Below are positions 1-7,365 of a stretch of DNA of 18,110 nucleotides, one piece after another. The stretch's first letter is position 1. Every line of letters begins with the position of its first letter. This DNA comes from JBCCFW01 sp039029535 (lineage in GTDB: Bacteria; Acidobacteriota; JBCCFW01): the NCBI GenBank assembly GCA_039029535.1, contig JBCCFW010000161.1, positions 1-18,110 of the forward strand, given 5' to 3'. The notes under the pieces are model-generated. The model was not told where the DNA came from. It saw nothing but the letters and a program-made list of their open reading frames with translations, and ran no database searches. Both the position numbers and the translations under genes were made by a program.

Positions 1-228
1 CCGCGATTGCCAGCTCGCCCCGGCGTCGCTGGTGAGGAAGGTGCCGGCGGACGCACGCTCCACGGCGACCTCCTCTCCTGGCAGCAGGGGCACGACGGCG
101 ATGACCCCGTGGTCACCGATCGGTGCGTCCAGGGGCACCCAGACGGGCTCATCACCGGCCGAGGCGGGTGGCGCCAGGAGCAGGATGGCGAACGCGATGA
201 AAGAGAAGGAGGGACGACTCCGGCACAT
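1..228 (-). CDS. Asp-box (BNR) beta-propeller protein, paralogue 1 (C-terminus beyond window)
   Basis: Only the first 76 codons are inside the window; the frame runs open off the left edge. The start is ATG at 228, with GAGGAG six bases upstream. A Sec signal peptide with a hydrophobic core (FIAFAILLL) ends near PPASAG, so the product is exported. The mature N-terminus (VWVPLDAPIGD, then VAVERASAGTF) aligns with the same region of the complete paralogue at 369-2567. The first Asp box, TSDAGASW, lies near residues 67-74. Its upstream leader is shared with the next two paralogues. Function is unknown: Asp boxes occur in sialidases, GH74 xyloglucanases, sortilins and Ycf48-like factors, and do not themselves indicate catalysis. 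It shows that the family array continues beyond this window. Confidence 0.88.
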   Translation of the reverse strand, partial: MCRSRPSFSFIAFAILLLAPPASAGDEPVWVPLDAPIGDHGVIAVVPLLPGEEVAVERASAGTFLTSDAGASWQSR

Positions 229-292
229 GACGGACTCCTCAGGCTGGTCTCGCGGGACGAGACCAGCTCCGACGTGCGCATCCCTACGCGTC
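229..292 (-). promoter_or_regulatory. Conserved structured 5' leader, copy 1
   Basis: In the transcript sense the leader starts with CGCGUAGGGAUGCGC, which can fold as CGCGU/AUGCG around an AGGG loop. A second hairpin follows, GCUGGUCUCG with CGAGACCAGC (ten perfect pairs, plus-strand positions 243-252 and 258-267, five-base loop). Then come the GAGGAG ribosome-binding site and UCCGUC before AUG. CGGA just before hairpin 2 can pair with UCCG between the ribosome-binding site and AUG, enclosing the ribosome-binding site. Copies 2 and 3 precede the next two paralogues. The structure is predicted by eye; no known riboswitch class is recognised. Confidence 0.6.
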
Positions 293-298
293 TTCAGG

Positions 299-328
299 AG
301 TGTCGCCTCGACGCCTCCCCGAGTTCAA
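299..328 (-). promoter_or_regulatory. Putative promoter of paralogue 1
   Basis: TTGAAC (plus-strand 323-328) is a fair -35 match, and 18 bases downstream lies GACACT (299-304) as a weak -10. TTGAAC ends 36 bases before the TAGGGA of the leader, exactly as in copy 3. This would put the transcription start close to the first base of the conserved leader. The -10 match is poor, so confidence rests mainly on the repeated spacing. Confidence 0.35.
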
Positions 329-368
329 GTCCCGCGCTGCTCGTGCCCCGCTCGTCGGCGCCTCGGAC

Positions 369-2567
369 TCAGTGCCTCGCCCGGTAGAAGTACAACTGGC
401 CGTCGGTGGCGACGGGGTCGCGTGCCGACGAGCTCCAGCTTCCGGGACCGATGGCGACCAGCGGAGCGCTGGCATCACCGCCCCTCATCACCGTCACCGG
501 CAACGAGGGCTCGGGCCACTCGAGAACCACGTCCTCACCGTCACGGCTGACCATGAGCAGCAGGTCCGACTCGTCCACGCTCAGGCTCCACGCGCCGTTG
601 CCCGTTCCGACCAGGACCTCCCGCGGATGAGCGGGCCCGGCCGGCCGATGACGGATCAAGCCGGGCCGAACCTCGAAGGTCCCGGCGTCGGGGCCGACAT
701 TCCACGACACCCAGGACCGACCACCATCCCGGCTTCGCAGGACGCCCAGTCCGGCGGTCGCGAGGACGAGCGCGCGCGGATCGTCGGGGTCGGCCGCGAC
801 GGCGAGCGGATGCCACCAGTCGGGCCGCTCGGTCGACAGGCTCGCATCGAGATCCACCCAGCCCCCGAGCTCGGGATCGTGAAGCCAGAGACGAGGCCCC
901 GTTGCGCCAGGCTCGGGCTCGGCGAAGACGATCAGCCGCTCCCCCGCCACGTGTTCGACGGAGAACGACTCGGTCGGGACTGGCATCACCGGTAGAGGCA
1001 CCGGTCCCGCGGACCAGCTCGCCCCGCCATCGACGCTCTCGTGGAGGGAGTGCTCGTAACGCACCCGATCCCGCGTGTTCATGATCCAGCGACCCGGCTG
1101 ATCGCGATCCGCCAAGAGACGCCCGGGGTGGTGCTCGTCGAGCCCGAGCGTCTCCTCCCAGGTCGCGCCACCATCGAGGCTCCGCACGAGCCCGGTGTTG
1201 CGGGAGAGCAAGAGGGTGTCGGGCTCGAAGGGGTCATGAGCCAGCGCGGCCACTCCACCACGACCCGCTGCCGGGACGGACTCCCAGCTCTCCCCACCAT
1301 CGCGCGTGCGATGAAGTGCCGACTCGTCGGCAGAGCTCGCAGGGCCCAGCAGGAAGACGCCTGGCTCCGACGGGTGTGCGCCCAACTGGGCGAGCGACGC
1401 CGTCTCGGGGTGACTCACCGGCTCCCACTCGCGCTCACGATCGACCTGACGCTTGAGACGCCACGGGCCGCCGTCGGGCGCGGCGCTCAGGACCACCTCC
1501 TCGCCCTCGTTCGACGCACCGACCTCGAGCTCCTGGACGACCCCACCGCCCAGCCCGGACGAGACGTCGCGCCAGCTCAGCCCGTCGTCGGTGCTCCACC
1601 ACGCTCCGTGCAGGCGGGAGGCTGCGATCAGGGTGTCCTCCCGCCCGAAGGCCACCACTGGGAAGGACGCACGCTCCACCGTCAGCACGGGCTCCCAGGT
1701 GTCGCCACCGTCGCGGCTCCGCAACACGACGCCGTAGCTCCCGAGCAACAAGTGGTCCGGCTCGACGTGGTGCGCGTTCAGGTCGACGGCGAAGCCCGGC
1801 CCGAAACCCGGGAGCTGCGTCCAGGTCAGCCCGCCATCTCGCGAACGGTAGACGTCGGGGACCGTTGCCGTGCGCGCCCAGACCCCGGCCTCGACGCCAT
1901 CGGCTGAGATGACGATCTCGTCGATGCCGCGATGCTCGAGCTCCTCACTGGCCACCGTCCAGACCGCCGTGCTCTCGTCCCACCGGTGCACGCCACCGTA
2001 GGGCGCGACGCCGACCAGCAGGGTGAGCTCGCCCAGCGCGCTGCGTGAGGCGGCCACGCATCGGGCCGGGTTCTCCTCGGTCCAGGTCCCGGCCAGGCGG
2101 GTCCAGGTCTCACCGAGATCGTCGCTCAGCCAGGCCGCCTCGAGGTCGACGACGGCGATCGGGCCGCCGTCGCGCACGACGGTCAGGTCGCGGACGTCAG
2201 GCCAGTCCGGTCCTCCACCCGGGAGCCGCTCCCAGGTCGCACCCGCATCGAAGCTCCGCTCGAGCTGACTCGGCCCGACCCGGAGGAGCAGCGTCGCATC
2301 ACCGGCGAGCAAGGTGCTGCTACCGCTGGCCAGGGTCCGCCGCGAACGCCAGGTCTCGCCGCGGTCGTCCGTCGTGAAGGGACCGGCGAAGCCACGCTCC
2401 ACCGCGACGCCATCGCCCGGCAGGAGAGGCTGAAGAGCAACGACCGCGATGTCACCCGTCGGTCCCCCCAGGGAGACCCAGCCGGCCTCGCCGGCCCCGA
2501 CGCGGGGAGGTGCAGTGAGAGTGGCGACCAGCGGAACGAGAGCCAGGGAGAACCTGAGGCGCGACAT
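369..2567 (-). CDS. Secreted Asp-box (BNR) double beta-propeller protein, paralogue 2
   Basis: 732 residues, ATG at 2567 with GAGGAG six bases upstream. The signal peptide ends near PPRVGAG. Canonical Asp boxes (S/T-x-D-x-G-x-T/S-W) lie near residues 66, 105, 148, 242, 284, 325, 421, 463, 511 and 612. Degenerate ones sit at about 196 (WDESTAVW), 374 (QVDREREW) and 563 (HDPELGGW), so every fourth box is decayed and the mean spacing is about 45 residues. Thirteen box positions plus the last strand set (GTGNGAWSLSVDESD) suit fourteen blades, that is two seven-bladed propellers as in GH74; this is inference. Residues 665-732 form an Fn3-like tail with VVLEWPEPSLPVTVMRG and LYFYRARH. I see no sialidase RIP motif. 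Function unknown; probably periplasmic or surface-exposed binding. Confidence 0.92.
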   Translation of the reverse strand: MSRLRFSLALVPLVATLTAPPRVGAGEAGWVSLGGPTGDIAVVALQPLLPGDGVAVERGFAGPFTTDDRGETWRSRRTLASGSSTLLAGDATLLLRVGPSQLERSFDAGATWERLPGGGPDWPDVRDLTVVRDGGPIAVVDLEAAWLSDDLGETWTRLAGTWTEENPARCVAASRSALGELTLLVGVAPYGGVHRWDESTAVWTVASEELEHRGIDEIVISADGVEAGVWARTATVPDVYRSRDGGLTWTQLPGFGPGFAVDLNAHHVEPDHLLLGSYGVVLRSRDGGDTWEPVLTVERASFPVVAFGREDTLIAASRLHGAWWSTDDGLSWRDVSSGLGGGVVQELEVGASNEGEEVVLSAAPDGGPWRLKRQVDREREWEPVSHPETASLAQLGAHPSEPGVFLLGPASSADESALHRTRDGGESWESVPAAGRGGVAALAHDPFEPDTLLLSRNTGLVRSLDGGATWEETLGLDEHHPGRLLADRDQPGRWIMNTRDRVRYEHSLHESVDGGASWSAGPVPLPVMPVPTESFSVEHVAGERLIVFAEPEPGATGPRLWLHDPELGGWVDLDASLSTERPDWWHPLAVAADPDDPRALVLATAGLGVLRSRDGGRSWVSWNVGPDAGTFEVRPGLIRHRPAGPAHPREVLVGTGNGAWSLSVDESDLLLMVSRDGEDVVLEWPEPSLPVTVMRGGDASAPLVAIGPGSWSSSARDPVATDGQLYFYRARH

Positions 2568-2632
2568 GACGGACTCCTCACGGCCGGTCTCGCCTCGGCG
2601 AAACCGGCTCCGACCGGCGCATCCCTACGCGT
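2568..2632 (-). promoter_or_regulatory. Conserved structured 5' leader, copy 2
   Basis: It begins with the same CGCGUAGGGAUGCGC as copies 1 and 3. Hairpin 2 pairs GCCGGUUUCGCC with GGCGAGACCGGC (plus-strand 2583-2594 and 2597-2608). Compared with copy 1, the third pair changes from U-A to C-G and the seventh from C-G to U-G. On the plus strand that seventh position would be a C-A mismatch, so pairing is complete only in the minus-strand transcript, which is the coding sense. The GAGGAG ribosome-binding site and UCCGUC before AUG are unchanged. Confidence 0.6.
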
Positions 2633-2639
2633 TGGGAGG

Positions 2640-2668
2640 AATCTGGCCCTTGCAGCTCCCGAGGGCAA
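2640..2668 (-). promoter_or_regulatory. Putative promoter of paralogue 2
   Basis: TTGCCC (plus-strand 2663-2668) as -35 and CAGATT (2640-2645) as -10 with a 17-base spacer. The distance from TTGCCC to the leader TAGGGA is 35 bases, against 36 in copies 1 and 3. Start of transcription is expected a few bases before or at the leader. Confidence 0.35.
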
Positions 2669-2724
2669 GCCCGGACGTCCCGGAGACCGCCTCGACGGCC
2701 CCCGCTCCGTCGGGCGTTCCTTCG

Positions 2725-4917
2725 TCAGTACCTCGCGCGGTAGAAGTACAGCCGACCGTCCGTCGCGACCGGATCCCTCGCGGTCCGCTCGAGGGTCGCT
2801 GGACCGATCGCACGCTGCGGGTCGGTGGGATCTCTGCTCCGCAGGACGGTCACCGGCAGGGCCGGATCCGGCCACCCGAGGACGACGTCGTCTCCCGAGC
2901 GGCTCACGCGGAGCACGAGGTCGGAGTCGTCCACGGTCAGGCTCCAGATCCCGTTGCTCGTGCCGAGCAAGTACTCGGTCGTGTCCGTGGTGCCGTCACG
3001 CCGGTGGCGGAGGCCGTTCCAGATCGGCTGCAGGGCCGAGGCCTCGGCGCCCAGGTTCCAAGAGGTCCAGGAAGCTCCGCCGTCACGACTTCGCCAGAGA
3101 CCGAGCCCGGACGTGGCGAGAACGAGAGCCTGGGGATCGCTCGGATCCGACTCGATGGCCAGGCCTTGCCACCACTCGGGTCGCTCGACGGGAAGGCCCG
3201 TCTCAGCCGGCGTCCAGCCCGTGCCGGGCTCGTGCAGCCAGAGTCGGGGAGCGAGCGGCACTCCCGGCGCACCCTGAACGACCACGAGAAGCCGATCGCC
3301 GTCGGCATGCACGACCCACGACGCGGCAGCGCCGACGGGCGGCGGCGGCGCGAGACTCTCATCCCAGCTCGCTCCCCCGTCCTCGCTCACGTGGAGCCCC
3401 AGCTCGCGCGTGCTGCGGTCGAAGCTGCTCATGACCCAGCGCCCCGGGTTCGCGCGATCGCGGGCGATCCAGGCCACGACGCGGTCCTCGAAGCCGGGGA
3501 CTTCGATCCAGCCGAGGCCGGCGTCTTCGCTCCGCAAGAGTCGTGACAGTCCCCAGTCGAGAGCCAGCACCACGTCGGGCTCGGCGAGGTCGTGCTGAAT
3601 GAGGTTCGGCGGCACGCCCGCGCCCACGCTCATCGGTCCTTCCCAGCGCGCGCCGGCATCGGTCGTGCGGTAGAGATCCCAGGGACCAGCGCTCGTGATG
3701 AAGGTGCCAGGCTCCGTGGGATGGGCTCCGATCGCGGCCGGACTTCCGGCATCGGCGTCGGGCATGGTGATCGTCCGCCACGCTCCCTCCGAACCGAACT
3801 GACGGACGACGCGACTCCAGCCGTCTTGATAGGAACGCGCCAGGACCGGCTCGGCGCCACCCTCGGGTGCGCCGATGTCGAAGTACTCGACCTGGCCACC
3901 GTCGAGCCCCGACGACACGTCTCGCCAAGTGACGCCGTCGTCGTCACTCCACCAGAGCCTGCTTCGCGAGCCGGCCACCAGGACGTCGTCGTCGCCGAAG
4001 GCCACCACCATGAAGTGCTCGTCCTCGATCTCGAGCACGCTCTCCCAGGTGTCGCCGCCGTCACGGCTTCGTCGGACTCCTCCCTGACCACCCGCCAACA
4101 ACTGCTCGGGCACGGACGGATGCACGGCCAGTACCGAGAGATAGCCGAGCTCGAACGACTCGAGATCCGTCCAACTCGCTCCCCCATCCCTCGTTCGGAA
4201 GACGGTCCTCCCCGCAGCGCAGGAGATGGGTTGCGACCGCGCCCAAGCCCCCGCCTCGATGCCGTCGGGCGAGATCAGCACCTGCCCGATGTTGCAGGGC
4301 TCGAGCCCTGCTCCCGCGTCCATCCAGGCGCCGGTGGCCTCGTCCCAACGCAGCACGCCGTCCGCCAATCCAGCCAGGAGGACCAGGTCGCCGGCCATGT
4401 CCCTCGACGCGGCGAGCGAAGGGGCGATCGTGAAGCCGGGCCACCCGACATCCAACGACGACCAGCTGTCGCCCAGGTCGTCACTCCGCCACGCCCGCTG
4501 GTAGTCGAGCGCCAGCAGCGGGCCGTCGGGCACGAGGAGAAGCACCGTGGTGAGGGCCCACTCCGGTCCGACTCCGGCCGCCACCGACCACGTGGCTCCC
4601 CCATCGAGGCTTCGCTCGAGCTCCAGGCCCGCCCGCACGAGCAGGGAGCCGTCCCCCGCGATCGCCCCGTGGTTGGTGGTTCTCGGCACCTGAAGCGACC
4701 GCCAAGTCAGGCCCCCGTCGTCGGTGCGGAAGGTCCCGGCTCCCCCACGCTCGACGACGAAGCCACCGCCGGGACCGAGCGGCACGAGATGGTTCGGCCT
4801 CACGTCACCCGGAGGCCCTCCCCGAGAGGTCCAGGTGTTCAGGCCAGCACGAGCCGGGAGCGTGGAGAGCAACAGGGCCAGGCACGAAACCGGAATCGCA
4901 ATCGAGCAGCGCCACAT
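2725..4917 (-). CDS. Secreted Asp-box (BNR) double beta-propeller protein, paralogue 3
   Basis: 730 residues, ATG at 4917; the ribosome-binding site is GAGGAC rather than GAGGAG. The signal peptide ends at LPARA|GLNTW. Canonical Asp boxes start near residues 65, 103, 145, 242, 284, 324, 418, 463 (SEDAGLGW), 511 and 610. Degenerate ones are at 191 (WDEATGAW), 373 (QFGSEGAW) and 561 (LHEPGTGW). Boxes 5 and 6 fall at the same residue numbers as in paralogue 2, so the two align with few gaps, roughly half identical by eye in the best stretches. The Fn3-like tail (about 663-730) has VVLGWPDPALPVTVLRS and ends DGRLYFYRARY. Its own promoter-like motif and leader suggest separate transcription. No catalytic motif is recognised; function unknown. 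Confidence 0.92.
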   Translation of the reverse strand: MWRCSIAIPVSCLALLLSTLPARAGLNTWTSRGGPPGDVRPNHLVPLGPGGGFVVERGGAGTFRTDDGGLTWRSLQVPRTTNHGAIAGDGSLLVRAGLELERSLDGGATWSVAAGVGPEWALTTVLLLVPDGPLLALDYQRAWRSDDLGDSWSSLDVGWPGFTIAPSLAASRDMAGDLVLLAGLADGVLRWDEATGAWMDAGAGLEPCNIGQVLISPDGIEAGAWARSQPISCAAGRTVFRTRDGGASWTDLESFELGYLSVLAVHPSVPEQLLAGGQGGVRRSRDGGDTWESVLEIEDEHFMVVAFGDDDVLVAGSRSRLWWSDDDGVTWRDVSSGLDGGQVEYFDIGAPEGGAEPVLARSYQDGWSRVVRQFGSEGAWRTITMPDADAGSPAAIGAHPTEPGTFITSAGPWDLYRTTDAGARWEGPMSVGAGVPPNLIQHDLAEPDVVLALDWGLSRLLRSEDAGLGWIEVPGFEDRVVAWIARDRANPGRWVMSSFDRSTRELGLHVSEDGGASWDESLAPPPPVGAAASWVVHADGDRLLVVVQGAPGVPLAPRLWLHEPGTGWTPAETGLPVERPEWWQGLAIESDPSDPQALVLATSGLGLWRSRDGGASWTSWNLGAEASALQPIWNGLRHRRDGTTDTTEYLLGTSNGIWSLTVDDSDLVLRVSRSGDDVVLGWPDPALPVTVLRSRDPTDPQRAIGPATLERTARDPVATDGRLYFYRARY

Positions 4918-4982
4918 GACGGAGTCCTCACGGCTGGCCCCGCCAGGCGAAGGCCAGCTCCGACGTGCGCATCCCTACGCGT
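4918..4982 (-). promoter_or_regulatory. Conserved structured 5' leader, copy 3
   Basis: Same CGCGUAGGGAUGCGC start, then GUCGGAG. Hairpin 2 pairs GCUGGCC with GGCCAGC (plus-strand 4933-4939 and 4952-4958) and continues inward through a U-G pair, a bulge and CGCC with GGCG. The sixth pair is C-G where copies 1 and 2 have U-A, a compensated change. CUCCGUC before AUG can pair with the upstream GUCGGAG at six of seven positions, better than in copies 1 and 2. Confidence 0.6.
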
Positions 4983-4989
4983 CGACGAG

Positions 4990-5019
4990 AACTTGGCACC
5001 ACGGCTCGACAGTGTTCAA
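4990..5019 (-). promoter_or_regulatory. Putative promoter of paralogue 3
   Basis: TTGAAC (plus-strand 5014-5019) as -35 and CAAGTT (4990-4995) as -10 with an 18-base spacer. TTGAAC is 36 bases before the leader TAGGGA, the same distance as in copy 1, although the sequence between them differs. Confidence 0.38.
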
Positions 5020-5075
5020 GGCCGGCCGTCCTGCATTCGGAGCGCAACGGCTACCGATGCGTCGCGCGGCGCCCG

Positions 5076-7250
5076 TCAGTATCTCAGCTTGTAGAAGTAC
5101 AGCCGGCCGTCGTCGGCGACGGGGTCACGCACCTCGGCCTCGGCGCCGCAGCCCTCGAGCTGCGAGAGGTCCCAGGCTTCCTCGCCCCGCAAGACGGTGA
5201 CCGGGAGCTCGCTCCCCTCCCAGTCGAGGATGACCTGGTCACGGTGCTTGCTGACCCGCAGCAGCAGGTCGGAGGGATCGAAGGTGAGGCTCCACATCCC
5301 CATGGTGGTCGCCGCCAGCAGCTCGTCGGGCTGGCTCGGGTTCCACTGGAGGCCGTCGCGGTAGGTCCGCAGCGACCCCGGCGCACCGGCCTCCCACGGA
5401 CACCAGGTCTCACCGCCGTCGATGCTGCGCCAGAAGCCGAGTCCCAGGGTCGCCAGGATGAGCGCGTTCGGATCGCCCGGATCGGACACCAGCCCGGAGA
5501 GCTGCCACTCGGCGAACGACCTCCCCCACACGCCGCTGAAGCTCAGCTCGGTCCAGGCGCCCGCTTCCGGATCGAAGCGCCAAGCTCGCTTGGTCTCCTC
5601 CTCCGCCTGCTCGAAGGCGAACAGCCGCTCGCCGACGACGTGCTCGATCTTGAACAGGTTGCTCACCCCCGACGGCATCGCGGGACCCGGCGCCCAGCTC
5701 GCGCCACCGTCCTCGCTCACCATGAGCGACAGCACCCAGGTCGCGTCCTGCACCGTGGCCACCCAGCGTCCCGGCGTGATCACGTCGGGGCGCAGCGCCA
5801 GGAAGCGCAGGCCGTCGACGGCCGCGCCCTCCACGCGGCTCCAACTCAGTCCTCCGTCTTCGCTGCGATGAAGCCCCCCCGTCGTCACGTCGCGGACCAG
5901 GGCCACGCCCGGCGTCCTCATGTCGAACCCGAGCGAGGCCGAGACGAACGACGCCGGGAGCCCGCTGGCCGCCGGACCCCAGGTCTCGCCACCGTCGTCC
6001 GTGCGGCGGATCCCGTCGTCGGCGTCGACGACGAGATGGCCACGGGACTGGAACGGATCGCTCGCGACGACGGAGTACTGACGACAGCGATCGCCGTCCA
6101 GCTCGAGCGTCTCCCAGCCCGTCCGCCCGGTGTCCAGTCGATGAAGCCGACAGCCTCCTCCCGAGTTGGCCGACAAGGTCACCAGCTCGCCGCCACCACC
6201 GACGCTCCCCACGTCGAAGCTGGTGACGAGAGAGTGACCCGCGTCGCCGGTGACGTCACGCCAGGTCACGCCATCGTCGTCGCTCCACCACACCGCCGAG
6301 TCGCCACCGACCACCGCGACGCCGTCTCCCCGGAACAGCGCCGACTGTTGTGGTCCCTCCACCCCTTCCACGAGCTGCCAGGTCGCGCCACCGTCGACGC
6401 TACGCCAGGCCCCATCCAGCGCTGCGACGAGGAGCAGGCTCGGATCGCTTGGATGCACGGTGACCGTGTTGCCGAGCCAGGCCCGCTCGAACTCCTCCAC
6501 GTGGGTCCAGGTCGTCCCTCCGTCGACCGTGCGGAACAGGCCGCGAGGCCCCCCACTCTCACAGAGCCCCAGCGCCCAGACCAGGTCGGGATCATCCGGG
6601 GCCACGGTCAGCGAACGGACCGCGCAGCCTTCGATCCCCCCGTCGGCTCGCACCCAGCTTCCCTCGGTCTCTTCGTACCGGTGCACGCCAGTGTTCGAGC
6701 CTGCACGGAAGCCGACGTACACCACCCAGCTGTCGTCGGCTTTCAAGCCCGACGTGATGGAGTCGGACGCACCCTCTTCGCCCGGCCAGCCGGTGGCGAG
6801 CTGCGTCCAGCTCGGCTCGAGGTGACTGCCGTGCCACACCGGGCCCGGCTGGAGGACGAACAGGGAGTCCGTCCGGGGCTCGATGCTGATGCCGGGCGTC
6901 TCGTCGAAGATGGGTCCGAGGGGGTCCGAGACCTTCCAGCCCCGTCCCTGGCCATCGAGGCTGAACTGGAGCCAGCGGCCGGTCCGGAACAGCAGGTTCT
7001 CGCCGCCGGCCACGTACTTGTAGGACAGGTTCCCCTCCCGGAACTGTCCGCTGCTCCAGGTCAGGCCGGCGTCACCGGTGACCATCGTCCCGCCGATGGC
7101 CCGCTGGATGACGAGGTCGCCCGACGGCCCGAAGGTGAGCTCCCAGGCCAGGACGTCGCCGGGAGGCCCCTGGAGCGAGGACCAGGAGTTGAGCCCGGCC
7201 TGGGCCGGGAGGACGACGACGAGAGCGAGCAGCACGGGCAAGGCGCGCAT
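5076..7250 (-). CDS. Secreted Asp-box (BNR) double beta-propeller protein, paralogue 4
   Basis: 724 residues. I chose ATG at 7250 rather than in-frame codons up to 7454 because it gives a clean signal peptide (MRALPVLLALVVVLPAQAG) behind AAGGGG. The longer form would overlap the end of the next gene and add a non-hydrophobic stretch. Canonical Asp boxes start near residues 58, 241, 284, 323, 417, 463, 512 and 609. The second carries a one-residue insertion (SLDGQGRGW, 97), the third has lost its Asp/Gly core (GSHLEPSW, 141), and every fourth is degenerate (192, 371, 559). The Fn3-like tail has VILDWEGSELPVTVLRG and ends LYFYKLRY. It lacks the leader of paralogues 1-3. It is the most divergent complete member in its first propeller and has extra cysteines (such as residues 209, 230, 367, 389, 617 and 701). 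Function unknown. Confidence 0.92.
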   Translation of the reverse strand: MRALPVLLALVVVLPAQAGLNSWSSLQGPPGDVLAWELTFGPSGDLVIQRAIGGTMVTGDAGLTWSSGQFREGNLSYKYVAGGENLLFRTGRWLQFSLDGQGRGWKVSDPLGPIFDETPGISIEPRTDSLFVLQPGPVWHGSHLEPSWTQLATGWPGEEGASDSITSGLKADDSWVVYVGFRAGSNTGVHRYEETEGSWVRADGGIEGCAVRSLTVAPDDPDLVWALGLCESGGPRGLFRTVDGGTTWTHVEEFERAWLGNTVTVHPSDPSLLLVAALDGAWRSVDGGATWQLVEGVEGPQQSALFRGDGVAVVGGDSAVWWSDDDGVTWRDVTGDAGHSLVTSFDVGSVGGGGELVTLSANSGGGCRLHRLDTGRTGWETLELDGDRCRQYSVVASDPFQSRGHLVVDADDGIRRTDDGGETWGPAASGLPASFVSASLGFDMRTPGVALVRDVTTGGLHRSEDGGLSWSRVEGAAVDGLRFLALRPDVITPGRWVATVQDATWVLSLMVSEDGGASWAPGPAMPSGVSNLFKIEHVVGERLFAFEQAEEETKRAWRFDPEAGAWTELSFSGVWGRSFAEWQLSGLVSDPGDPNALILATLGLGFWRSIDGGETWCPWEAGAPGSLRTYRDGLQWNPSQPDELLAATTMGMWSLTFDPSDLLLRVSKHRDQVILDWEGSELPVTVLRGEEAWDLSQLEGCGAEAEVRDPVADDGRLYFYKLRY

Positions 7251-7251
7251 G

Positions 7252-7275
7252 GCTTTCCCCTTCTCGAAAGCGGGG
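7252..7275 (-). promoter_or_regulatory. Alternative hairpins over the ribosome-binding site of paralogue 4
   Basis: In the transcript, GCUUUC pairs with GAAAGC (plus-strand 7266-7271 and 7252-7257), leaving GAGAAGGG in an eight-base loop one base before AUG, so the ribosome-binding site is exposed. A competing pairing, CCCC (7272-7275) with GGGG (7257-7260), would bury it. The two share bases and exclude each other. Seen by eye; could be chance. Confidence 0.35.
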
Positions 7276-7326
7276 CATGAGGGAAACGCCGGCCCCGTCT
7301 CCCCTCCATGCGGACCGCTGGCCCGT

Positions 7327-7351
7327 GCTCCCTCACGGAGCGTCTTTTTTT
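7327..7351 (+). terminator. Intrinsic-terminator-like hairpin on the plus strand
   Basis: GCTCC (7327-7331), loop CTCAC, GGAGC (7337-7341), then GTC and seven T (7345-7351). It has terminator form only in the plus-strand sense, whereas all genes here are on the minus strand. It is the longest T-run in this very GC-rich stretch. It could stop antisense transcription entering the paralogue at 7366-9618, or be accidental. Confidence 0.3.
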
Positions 7352-7365
7352 CTGCCGGGGCCGGA

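Noticed and set aside
229..292. Identification of the leader as a c-di-GMP (GEMM) or fluoride riboswitch
   Set aside because: Short pieces look vaguely similar, but the conserved core bases of those classes are missing.
2693..2712. CGACGG/CCGTCG hairpin after paralogue 3 as a terminator
   Set aside because: Six-base stem with an eight-base loop and no U-tract; such stems are frequent by chance at this GC content.
4965..7280. Plus-strand open frame of 771 codons opposite paralogue 4
   Set aside because: Low-complexity composition typical of an antisense mirror; the minus strand encodes recognisable Asp boxes throughout.
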